Source: a virus
Direction: 5' to 3' (one strand)
DNA length: 64,000 nt
IMG/VR virus record: IMGVR_UViG_3300025679_000001
Span: 111,764-175,763 of that record
This document shows positions 15,260 through 22,445 of this stretch, piece after piece. Positions within the stretch are counted from its first letter, which is position 1. Each line of letters begins with the position of its first letter. A program made the translations under genes and the position numbers. The notes under the pieces are model-generated. The model was not told the DNA's origin. It searched no databases and saw only the letters and a list, made by a program, of their open reading frames with translations.

Positions 15260-16012
15260 TTATTGGCGACTCTTAAAGCCCTTTAGAATGTGTGCTACCA
15301 TCGGGTCACCGCTCTGAACAACCTTGGAGCCCGAAGCTCCTTCGTTGATCTCTCCGCCGTCCACTGGGTTTCTATTCTGCTCCGTGATCGGCGCCTTGAA
15401 GAGGGTCTCCTTCAGGGAGGAGAGCTTCTTCTTAAAGTCTGCGGCGTCCTTGAACCTTACGTTCTCGGCGAGCTCCTTGAGTTTAGCCGCTTGGGTGTCT
15501 GGTAGGCCGGCAGCAGCTTCTGTGACTGACTGTTCGACCTGCCTCATCTCCTCGCGCTCGGCGAGGGCGATGTTCTGGTTGATCTGCTCGTTCAGCTTAG
15601 ACGTGAGTTCCTCGTTGCGATCAGCCAGGCTCTCGAGGATGCCTTCGGCCTCTTCAGGAACTTCTAGGTTGTGCTCGACGAAGAGGTTAGCCAGACCGCC
15701 CATGAGCGACTCTGCCATGTCGACCTTCATCGAGGACTCGATGGCAATCTCGTTCTCGCTGAGCCACTCTTCTGCTACGTAGGACACGTACCTGTCAAAT
15801 GCGTCTTCCAGGAGGGCCGAAGCTTCTGTCAAGCGCTCTTCGACGATGTCGTCGATAGTAGAGTCGATCTCCTCGATCATCTGCTGGGCCTTGGCCTCTA
15901 CGGCTGCCTCGAAGATCGTCCTAACGCTCTCCTTGGCTTCATCGGAGGTGTTCTCGTTGAAGAGCACCGAGAGGTCGGCGTTCTCCTCGATCTTCTTTTT
16001 TTCGTCAGCCAT
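15260..16012 (-). CDS. 22: gp22-like prohead scaffold protein
   Basis: A 250-residue, very acidic, almost entirely helical protein lying between the protease and the capsid gene, as in T4. Several potential LxE/IxE sites (for example ILESLAD, ALAERE) fit the known destruction of the scaffold by gp21 before packaging. It has its own AATAAATA promoter. Confidence 0.92.
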   Translation of the reverse strand: MADEKKKIEENADLSVLFNENTSDEAKESVRTIFEAAVEAKAQQMIEEIDSTIDDIVEERLTEASALLEDAFDRYVSYVAEEWLSENEIAIESSMKVDMAESLMGGLANLFVEHNLEVPEEAEGILESLADRNEELTSKLNEQINQNIALAEREEMRQVEQSVTEAAAGLPDTQAAKLKELAENVRFKDAADFKKKLSSLKETLFKAPITEQNRNPVDGGEINEGASGSKVVQSGDPMVAHILKGFKSRQ

Positions 16013-16044
16013 TGTAAGTATCTCCTATTGGAATCTGTTACGGG

Positions 16045-16052
16045 TATTTATT
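16045..16052 (-). promoter_or_regulatory. Late promoter AATAAATA of gp22
   Basis: Octamer 32 bases upstream of the gp22 ATG. Confidence 0.7.
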
Positions 16053-16064
16053 TGTTAGTGATTT

Positions 16065-16289
16065 TTAGGCTTTGAGGCGGTACTCGGCCTTGTCGATACC
16101 AAGGTTCCGCTTCTCCCACTTATCGTAGTGTTTGGTCGCGGCCTCACCGTTCTGGTTCTTTTCTCTCTGGCCCTTGGCGAAGTGGTTTTGCTGGTTCAGA
16201 GTGGCCTTCCTGACGTAGCGCTTGAGGAGCTTGTCAGATACTTCCGCCAGCTGGAAGGTCTCTTCTAGAAATTGGTGTAGCGTTTTCAT
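16065..16289 (-). CDS. Small internal head protein with capsid-targeting N-terminus
   Basis: The 74-residue basic product begins MKTLHQFLEE, very close to the T4 internal-protein capsid-targeting sequence, and LEE is a gp21-type cut site. A second site, QLAE, is followed by VSDKLLKRYVRKA, the helical module repeated in the polyprotein at 22445-26221. Cleavage would leave a Lys/Gln-rich peptide of about 57 residues in the head. The ATG shares a base with the gp21 stop. Confidence 0.7.
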   Translation of the reverse strand: MKTLHQFLEETFQLAEVSDKLLKRYVRKATLNQQNHFAKGQREKNQNGEAATKHYDKWEKRNLGIDKAEYRLKA

Positions 16290-16960
16290 TACTTGATCAG
16301 CGCCTTCATGTACTTGTTGAACGAAGAGATTGCCTGCTCCTCGAGCTCCCTCTTGGACATCTTCTTCACCGACTCGACGATCTGTTCGACCCTCTGCCAG
16401 TGACCAGACGGGTCACAGACCCAGTCAGCGTTCTCCATGATGCCGTTGACGAAGGCGTCCGGGGCGGATGGGTCAGCCACGATGTCTGCTGCGGCGGCTA
16501 GTCTGAAGTCTTTTTGGACCTCCATGATGCCGGACTTGTTAGCGACCACGTTGCCGAGACCCCTCGAGGAGACTCCCAGGCGGGCGCCGGACTCGTGGAG
16601 ACCCTTGGCGATGTTGCCGTACGGGGTGTCGGCGAGTCGAGCCTTGCCCATGAAGTTGTTGCCGTCTCGCTTTAGAGACGTAGTCATGTGCGAGACGCGC
16701 TCGAGGTTGATCATAGGACCCTGCGGGTGTCCCAGCTCGCCGTAGCCCTGACCCTTGGCGATGCGCTCCTCGTTGTAACGGTTGACCTCTCCCTCGAGGA
16801 CCTCGAGAGGGTACATTCGTTTGTTACGGTTCACGATGCCACCCTGAAGAAAGATACCCTCGATGTGAAGGTGCTTCTTCTGTACTCCGGCTGACCCGGC
16901 CAGCTCGACGAGCTCTTCGGTGAACTTGACTTCTTCGGTGATCTCTGAGATGAGGCGCAT
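16289..16960 (-). CDS. 21: gp21-like prohead core protease
   Basis: The 223-residue serine protease has the catalytic His78 in GELGHPQG and the Ser in GVSSRG (131/132), the arrangement of T4 gp21 (His85, Ser140). It cuts capsid, scaffold and internal proteins after (L/I)xE. In this genome potential substrates are unusually numerous (see the CTS genes and the polyprotein). The C-terminal helical tail (KKMSKRELEEQ) should be removed by self-cleavage. It overlaps its neighbours by one base on both sides. Confidence 0.95.
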   Translation of the reverse strand: MRLISEITEEVKFTEELVELAGSAGVQKKHLHIEGIFLQGGIVNRNKRMYPLEVLEGEVNRYNEERIAKGQGYGELGHPQGPMINLERVSHMTTSLKRDGNNFMGKARLADTPYGNIAKGLHESGARLGVSSRGLGNVVANKSGIMEVQKDFRLAAAADIVADPSAPDAFVNGIMENADWVCDPSGHWQRVEQIVESVKKMSKRELEEQAISSFNKYMKALIK

Positions 16961-17547
16961 TATAGTTTCTTACCTAATAGACCGTGAATGATTTCTGCGT
17001 GAGCCTTGTGCGCGACGTTAGGCGTGCCATAGCTCCTGACTGAGATGATGTGCTTTCCGTCGTGATCCTTGCCACGCTGGTAGACCGAGTGGTGTGTCAC
17101 TGCCCCAGTCTTATTGTTCTCGACCCTGAAGCGAACGCGAGGACCGTAGTCGTCCTCTTCGTGGTGAGGAACTTTCCAGGCTTTCATCTTGCCGCGCGTA
17201 GCATGGCCGTGAGTGATGTCTCCAGCTTCCATATCGCCCATCAGACCTCCCTTGTGAACGGATATGGCGTGATCGGCGCCGAAGTTGAAGCGCTTGAGTT
17301 CGGAACTCTTCTTGACTGCCTCGTCGATTTGCTCGGACTCTTCTAGTTCTGTGTGGTGCACCTGTACCTTGTAGCGACCCTTCTGGACCAGAACTGAGCC
17401 GTCCAATCGCTTGGCACCGACTACTCTAACGCGGTCGCCGTGCTGAACCACCCTGGAGCCGGGACCCTTGTAGGTCTTGATGCTTCCGTCACCGGGCATG
17501 TGATCGGACTTCATAGACTCATCTAGGAACTGATAGAACGTTTTCAT
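16960..17547 (-). CDS. Internal head protein with two protease-site modules
   Basis: The 195-residue protein starts MKTFYQFLDE (capsid-targeting sequence ending in LDE). A second site lies in EESEQIDE at about residue 70-77, followed by AVKKSSELKRF. The remainder is basic and His-rich with beta-like segments (VRFRVENNKTGAVTHHSV). It should be packaged and cut into peptides of about 67 and 118 residues. It directly precedes gp21. Confidence 0.65.
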   Translation of the reverse strand: MKTFYQFLDESMKSDHMPGDGSIKTYKGPGSRVVQHGDRVRVVGAKRLDGSVLVQKGRYKVQVHHTELEESEQIDEAVKKSSELKRFNFGADHAISVHKGGLMGDMEAGDITHGHATRGKMKAWKVPHHEEDDYGPRVRFRVENNKTGAVTHHSVYQRGKDHDGKHIISVRSYGTPNVAHKAHAEIIHGLLGKKL

Positions 17548-17551
17548 TGAC

Positions 17552-18124
17552 TTATAGCGTCCATTGCGTGTTGCTCCACTGACGAGACTTCTTCGACACG
17601 TTGATGAGCAGCGTGCCGGTCGAGGTCACCGTGAAGGCCAGGTTGTTGGCGCTGTTCTCCTTGAGGATCATGGCGTCCGACTGGAGGTTCCAGTTGTCGT
17701 TGCCTAATAGAGTGATGAGTGGGTTAGCACCCCTGGCTATCGCGATCGAGCCATTCGTCGACCACTTCAGCCCGATGATGCTGACGGAGTCGATGCTCTC
17801 TGATACGCCGTAGGTGGTTCCTAGAGTGTTGGCCGCGCTGAACGCGGTGGTCGTGTTCATGAAGGTGCCGTTGACCACCTGGTTGATGACCCTGGTGTCC
17901 GTCACCGTGGAGTTGGAGACCACGTAGAAGAAGTCGCCGTTGGCGAACGACGTGGCGAACGAGGTGTTCGTACCGGTGACGTTGCCTGCCGCCGTCGTGA
18001 TGACCGTTCCCTGCTGGGCGCCGCCGTAGTTGACTGACAGGTCGGTGAACTCCACGTTGCTCGTGGCGCTGATCCTGATGGTGGCGTCGCCACCGAGCTT
18101 GTTGGAGTTGATGTTGATTGGCAT
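17552..18124 (-). CDS. Probable virion protein sharing a domain with the giant tail protein
   Basis: The 190-residue Thr/Asn/Ser-rich protein is beta-rich. Residues about 48-105 (VTGTNTSFATSF ... RVINQVVNGTFMNTTTAFS) closely resemble a segment of the 1933-residue tail protein at 45681 (VVGTSTSFSTQF ... RLINQVVNTTFMNVTSAFS). It lies among head genes between gp20 and gp21, so a capsid decoration or fibre role is possible. No capsid-targeting sequence is present. Confidence 0.6.
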   Translation of the reverse strand: MPININSNKLGGDATIRISATSNVEFTDLSVNYGGAQQGTVITTAAGNVTGTNTSFATSFANGDFFYVVSNSTVTDTRVINQVVNGTFMNTTTAFSAANTLGTTYGVSESIDSVSIIGLKWSTNGSIAIARGANPLITLLGNDNWNLQSDAMILKENSANNLAFTVTSTGTLLINVSKKSRQWSNTQWTL

Positions 18125-18133
18125 TGTTTATCC

Positions 18134-18988
18134 TTACTTAGCCGGGACTTTAGCAGTGCCAGCGAGCTTATCGACAGCCTGATGGGTTCCCTTTAAGCGG
18201 TTCCATGCCTTCTTGGTGTGACGATCGATCTTCTTGCCATAGTAAGTGTTGACGTTGTCGCGCATCTTGCTCGCCGCGTCGCCGCCAGCCCAGTTGCGGT
18301 TACCGGCATCTATGTTGTCGTGTGCAGCTCTTCTTTCAGTCTCATTCTCACCCTGTCGTTGTGAGTGGCGCTGTCCGCTCTCGGCAGCGCCCCTGAGGTA
18401 CCTGTGAGCGAGGTCCTTGGAGATCTCGTTGACCTCTGTCGACTCCCTCGTCAACCTACCGACTGCCTTCTTGATTCCGTCATGGCGCTTCGCCGACCTG
18501 CGAAGATGATCTTCTTCACGTTTGTGGAGCAGTTCAGCATCTGGGTCGCTTCCGAACCCTCCGGAGTGAGACGACGGAAGGGCCCTACCTTTGTTTGCGT
18601 CGTGGGAAGCGTCGTTCTTAGCGCGACTCAGATCGTCGCGCGCCTTGGCGGTGGACATCCTGCGGTGATGGGCGTAAGCCATGTCGTCACCGGCTTTTTG
18701 AATATAACTGCCGAGCGTCTTCTTGGAGAGCTCGTTGATCTCCTCGGACTCGTCTAGGAACTGGTGTAACGTTTTCATCTTCTTCTCTTCCTTGATCCTT
18801 GCGATCTGTCTGGAGACGACGCCCGCTTTTCGCTGGGCCTCGCCCTTTAGTCTCTTAATGTGTTTCCAGTCCCTCGAGGACCGAGCGCCGTCCTGTACTG
18901 CACTCTTGAGGTCGTCGACCACCCTCATTCGGGAGTCGTGCGACCTCTTGAACGCTATCAGAGCGCTCTGTCCCCTCTCAGAAGCCAT
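18134..18988 (-). CDS. Internal head protein with an internal capsid-targeting start
   Basis: The 284-residue frame contains MKTLHQFLDE at residue 71 (ATG at 18778), a complete capsid-targeting sequence, followed by EINELSKKTLGSYIQKA and later EVNEISKDLAHRYLRGA, two copies of the cut-site-plus-helix module. The N-terminal 70 residues are highly basic and begin six bases after the preceding stop, without a clear ribosome-binding site. Either the real start is 18778 (214 residues, GGAAGAG upstream) or both forms are made. Packaged peptides are the likely end product. Confidence 0.65.
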   Translation of the reverse strand: MASERGQSALIAFKRSHDSRMRVVDDLKSAVQDGARSSRDWKHIKRLKGEAQRKAGVVSRQIARIKEEKKMKTLHQFLDESEEINELSKKTLGSYIQKAGDDMAYAHHRRMSTAKARDDLSRAKNDASHDANKGRALPSSHSGGFGSDPDAELLHKREEDHLRRSAKRHDGIKKAVGRLTRESTEVNEISKDLAHRYLRGAAESGQRHSQRQGENETERRAAHDNIDAGNRNWAGGDAASKMRDNVNTYYGKKIDRHTKKAWNRLKGTHQAVDKLAGTAKVPAK

Positions 18989-18994
18989 GCGGGA

Positions 18995-19816
18995 TTAGCC
19001 GCTCAGCCCTGACGGGTTCTTCATGATGCTGTCCGGGATAGCCTTGAAGTTTACGTCCATCTTCTCCTGAGGAGAAAGGTTGCGACCCTTCAGCTTCATG
19101 GCGTCGCGCATCTTCCTGATAGAAGACTTGCTCTCGGTGTCTGATGGACCCACACCAGTGTCGTTCGGGATGCTAACGCCGTCGTCGCCCTCCTCGGACG
19201 CCTCGTCTTCAGCTCCACCACCTTCGTCCTCTTCACCGAAGAGGATGGCGTCGATCTTGGCGCGGATAGCAGAGTTAAAGACCTCGGCCAGGGCGACGTG
19301 GTCGCCGGCCAAGACCGCTGAGGTCACCGACTCCAGGTAGTTAGGATCCCACTTCCCGTCGTCGGGAATGGCGTCCATCTTCGGGCGTGTGCGTCCCATC
19401 TTCTCTCCTTCAAATCCTTTTGGTTGCGCGTCGTAGCGGCCGTTGAGGTCCGCCGGGGGTTCTGAGCCCGGTACGACGCTGGTCTCGTTCGAGTAGCTGA
19501 CGTCTCCTTGACCGTGCCAGTCGTTGTTCGGCAGACCGTCGAGTCTCGGCTTGTTCTTGCCGAACGTAGCGTCCGGGTCTTCCTTTACGAGCTTCTTTGT
19601 AGCCATCGCAATTCCCTTTTTTCTCTTGAGAGCCTTCTCATAGTTGTTAGTATCACCGTCTGCATGAAAGGCTCGACTTCTGTCGGATTTCACGTAACCG
19701 ATCATTACGCGGTGCAACCCAGCCTTGTCGGCGTGCTGGATGGCAGTGTCTGTCGCGCGGTTAATGTAACGGCCGAGCGTCTTCTTGGACAGCTCGTTTA
19801 TAGTGTTCTTCGTCAT
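18995..19816 (-). CDS. 67: gp67-like prohead core protein fused to an internal-peptide module
   Basis: The 273-residue product starts TINELSKKTLGRYINRA, the same INE-site helix module as its neighbour. Residues about 163-215 (LESVTSAVLAGDHVALAEVF then a Glu/Asp/Gly-rich run) resemble T4 gp67 (PIP), an acidic 80-residue core protein encoded next to the portal. The gene position, between gp20 and gp21, matches T4. TATAAATA lies 17 bases upstream. A fusion of PIP with an internal peptide would be a lineage-specific feature. Confidence 0.6.
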   Translation of the reverse strand: MTKNTINELSKKTLGRYINRATDTAIQHADKAGLHRVMIGYVKSDRSRAFHADGDTNNYEKALKRKKGIAMATKKLVKEDPDATFGKNKPRLDGLPNNDWHGQGDVSYSNETSVVPGSEPPADLNGRYDAQPKGFEGEKMGRTRPKMDAIPDDGKWDPNYLESVTSAVLAGDHVALAEVFNSAIRAKIDAILFGEEDEGGGAEDEASEEGDDGVSIPNDTGVGPSDTESKSSIRKMRDAMKLKGRNLSPQEKMDVNFKAIPDSIMKNPSGLSG

Positions 19817-21546
19817 CTAGAATCCTTCGAACTATTTATAACTTGGGGCTGTTGTGGAAGGTTCGGGTCCTGGGCTGGGTTGCCCATCTGACCGTTGTCG
19901 GGCATCACTGGCGCGCCGAGCTGTGATGGGTCACCGTCCTGGAATCCCTGAGGCGGGAAGTCACCGCCTCCGCCGCCCATGTCGACTCCGTTGCCCTCGG
20001 GCTTCGGCGAGTAGCGCGGGTCCATCTTCTCGTTGGCGATGTCAGTGTCGAGCTTCTCGAGGTCGTCGTCCGTCTGGCGAAGGATCTTGCGGCGGACGTA
20101 GTCGTGCGAGAAGTAGATGCCGACGAAGTCCTGGACGTCCTTGGCCACCTCGACGCGCCTCGACAGGATCTCGTTGTCCTTGACCTCGGCGAAGTGGTTG
20201 TCGTTGGCGAACTCGAACCAGCCTCCGCGGTAGAGCTCGGAGATCTCCTGTTTGGCGATGATGTTCTTGAGTACCAACTGCTTCGAGAGGGCCTCGAACA
20301 GGAGGAGGGAGAACCTGCGGCGCAGGCGGTCTATGAAGCGGGAGAACTTGACCTCGTCGCGGGAGATCTCGGCGGCTTTCGAGAAGGTGAACCCTGACGT
20401 CTCCGGGTTCATTCTTGAGATGGGAACGTGGAGGGCCCTGTAGAGCTTCTTCTGGAAGTACTCGACGTCCGTCAACTCGCCGAGGTTCTGACCGGCAGGC
20501 AGCGTCTCGATCTGGGTTCCCTTGGAGCCTTCGCGCCTCGGCAGCCAGTAGTCCTCGAACATCGTCATGAACCTACGGTCGTCGCGGATCTGGCCGTTGG
20601 ACTGGTCGTAGACGAGCTTGTTCTTGTGCTTGATCATCATGTCGTTCATGTACTGCTCTGCCTTCTGGCGGGGCAGGTTGCCGACGTCGATGTAGAAGAT
20701 CCTGCGCTCTGGTGCGCGGACGAACCTGTAGATGACGAGCGAGTCCTCGAGGGACCTCAGCGCGTTCAGTACCCTGATGGCGCTGTGAAGGTAGCTCAGG
20801 ATCATGTTGTTGTTGGGGTCGGTGACCCCGGAGTGCGCGTAGATGATAGAGTCGGAGGCGATCTTGAGTCCGTAGACACCGGCGTCACCGGCCTGCGAGA
20901 AGCTCTGGGAACCGGGAGGCATCTTGCCGAACCCTGCGGAGGAGTAGACGAAGTACTCTGACTTGAGTTGCGTGAGGTTCATCGCCACGCCCTGAGGGTC
21001 CCTGACCCTCTGGACCTCCTTGATCTTACGGATCTTGCGAGGGTCTATGTAGCGAAACTCCTTGATGCCCTCGTCGGGCGCCTTGTCGTCGATGATCACG
21101 TGATAGTAGAGCCTGCCGTCCACGTACCAGCGCTTGAAGATCTCGTACGCGGTGTGGTTGAAGTCGAGGAGCTCGATGACTTTCTTGAACTCTTCGTTGA
21201 TCTTGTCCTGGATGGCCTTGTTGGCGAAGACCGAGGAGTCCTCGAAGGACTCCATGTTGAAGCTGACCACGTCGGAGTCGCTGTCCAGAGTGACAGCCTC
21301 GCAGACGATGTCGTCGACCGCGTACTCTACGTCAGGGTAGAGGATCATCTCCCTGTACTTGGTGATGAGCTCCGACTCTGAGGAGATGGACCCATTGAGG
21401 TCCATGTAGGTGCCGTAGAAGTTACCTTCGGCGACGACTGTTGAGCCGTCGTCGTTCGGCGGCGGGGTGAAACTGGCGCGCTTCTCCTTCTCGTCGTCCG
21501 CCTGGTTACGGCGCTGTATCTCAAACCCGAAAAGTTGCCATGCCAT
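19813..21546 (-). CDS. 20: gp20-like portal vertex protein
   Basis: The 577-residue protein follows T4 gp20 throughout: FNHTAYEIFKRWYVDGRLYYH, the FRYIDPRKIRKIKEV crown region, RFVRAPERRIFYIDVGNLP and the MNPETSGFTFSKAAEISRDE clip. It forms the dodecameric ring that nucleates the prohead and conducts DNA. The C-terminus is Gly/Pro/Asn-rich. T4 gp20 is 524 residues; the extra length is in the termini. Confidence 0.96.
   Translation of the reverse strand: MAWQLFGFEIQRRNQADDEKEKRASFTPPPNDDGSTVVAEGNFYGTYMDLNGSISSESELITKYREMILYPDVEYAVDDIVCEAVTLDSDSDVVSFNMESFEDSSVFANKAIQDKINEEFKKVIELLDFNHTAYEIFKRWYVDGRLYYHVIIDDKAPDEGIKEFRYIDPRKIRKIKEVQRVRDPQGVAMNLTQLKSEYFVYSSAGFGKMPPGSQSFSQAGDAGVYGLKIASDSIIYAHSGVTDPNNNMILSYLHSAIRVLNALRSLEDSLVIYRFVRAPERRIFYIDVGNLPRQKAEQYMNDMMIKHKNKLVYDQSNGQIRDDRRFMTMFEDYWLPRREGSKGTQIETLPAGQNLGELTDVEYFQKKLYRALHVPISRMNPETSGFTFSKAAEISRDEVKFSRFIDRLRRRFSLLLFEALSKQLVLKNIIAKQEISELYRGGWFEFANDNHFAEVKDNEILSRRVEVAKDVQDFVGIYFSHDYVRRKILRQTDDDLEKLDTDIANEKMDPRYSPKPEGNGVDMGGGGGDFPPQGFQDGDPSQLGAPVMPDNGQMGNPAQDPNLPQQPQVINSSKDSR
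19833..19840 (-). promoter_or_regulatory. Late promoter TATAAATA
   Basis: Perfect octamer 16 bases upstream of the gp67-like ATG, within the last codons of the portal gene. Confidence 0.8.
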
Positions 21547-21563
21547 TATGAATTATCCTTGTT

Positions 21564-22172
21564 TTAGACCGTCTGCCCGTCGCTGGAGAGGATGTCGACG
21601 TCGTTCATCCAGTAGTCGAACTGCATCTGGACTTGAAACTCTGTGATCTTGTCGCGGTCGTCCCAGCTCAGGTCGATCGGGGCTACGACCGAAGGCCAGC
21701 AGCCGACGAGCTGGTAGGTCCTCAAGAGAGAACCGTCCTTGCCGTACTTGTAGACGAAACCGTCAGTCTTGTAGGTGGCAGGGTTGGACCCGAACGGTGC
21801 GGCCGTCGTGTTCAGGCGCGCAGTGTTGATGTTGTGGGACCAGCGCTCCATCACCCTGCGGACGAGGTGATCCTCGTCGTTGATGATAGTGAGGCTCCAG
21901 TCCGGGTAGGTGCGGTCTCCGGCGGTCTTGATCTCACGACCGAAGTAGCCGACCGGCGTCACGCCGAGGATCATCGGTGGGATGGACGCACCCTTGCAGG
22001 TGAACGTCAACTTTTGGTTGGCCGAGGCGTCACCGCTGGCGACTCCCGGGATAGTCATGCGAACCTCAAACTTGGAGGGGCGATCACCGCCTCCACTGAG
22101 TGCTGACTTAAATTGTTCTACGTCGAATGCGATGTCACACCTTCCCTCATCCGGCCATAAGTAGCAGGACAC
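21564..22172 (-). CDS. 19: gp19-like tail tube protein
   Basis: Residues FTCKGASIPP, TPVGYFGREIKTAGDRTYPDWSL, NDEDHLVRR and the terminal FQVQMQFDYW match T4 gp19. The 202-residue length exceeds T4 (163) because of an N-terminal extension of about 30 residues (SCYLWPDEGRCDIAF). It polymerises into the inner tube of the contractile tail. TATAAATA stands 15 bases upstream. Confidence 0.93.
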   Translation of the reverse strand: MSCYLWPDEGRCDIAFDVEQFKSALSGGGDRPSKFEVRMTIPGVASGDASANQKLTFTCKGASIPPMILGVTPVGYFGREIKTAGDRTYPDWSLTIINDEDHLVRRVMERWSHNINTARLNTTAAPFGSNPATYKTDGFVYKYGKDGSLLRTYQLVGCWPSVVAPIDLSWDDRDKITEFQVQMQFDYWMNDVDILSSDGQTV

Positions 22173-22187
22173 TTATTGTTCTTGAGA

Positions 22188-22195
22188 TATTTATA
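22188..22195 (-). promoter_or_regulatory. Late promoter TATAAATA of gp19
   Basis: Perfect octamer 15 bases upstream of the gp19 ATG. Confidence 0.8.
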
Positions 22196-22202
22196 TGAAC
22201 GG

Positions 22203-22445
22203 TTAGTACCCAATAGGATCCTTAAGAGAGCGCTGCTTGGTCATGTAGGCGCGCTTCTTAGCTCCTTTGTGTTTTGTTGCCTGGATGAGGGCCATGGCAC
22301 GGCGCTTCTGGACCCTCCAGACGAAGGCGTCTTCGCTGTCTTTTCTGCCCATGGAGGATTTCTCCTCGTCCTCGTAGTGCTTCTTGATGCCAGGAAGGGA
22401 ACCTTTCCCGTAGATCTCCGCGAGAAACTGGTGAAATGACTTCAT
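22203..22445 (-). CDS. Small internal head protein with capsid-targeting N-terminus
   Basis: The 80-residue product begins MKSFHQFLAE, ending in an LAE cut site, followed by a strongly basic, Lys/Arg/Met-rich body. Removal of the first ten residues would leave a 70-residue DNA-binding-type peptide. The ATG shares its first base with the polyprotein stop (TAATG). The sequence after the cut, IYGKGSLPG, resembles LYGKGKLDD after the IDE site in the polyprotein. Confidence 0.7.
   Translation of the reverse strand: MKSFHQFLAEIYGKGSLPGIKKHYEDEEKSSMGRKDSEDAFVWRVQKRRAMALIQATKHKGAKKRAYMTKQRSLKDPIGY

Noticed and set aside
20428-20961. Long plus-strand open frame opposite the portal gene
   Set aside because: Shadow of gp20, rich in Val/Leu/Glu as expected for antisense of this codon use.
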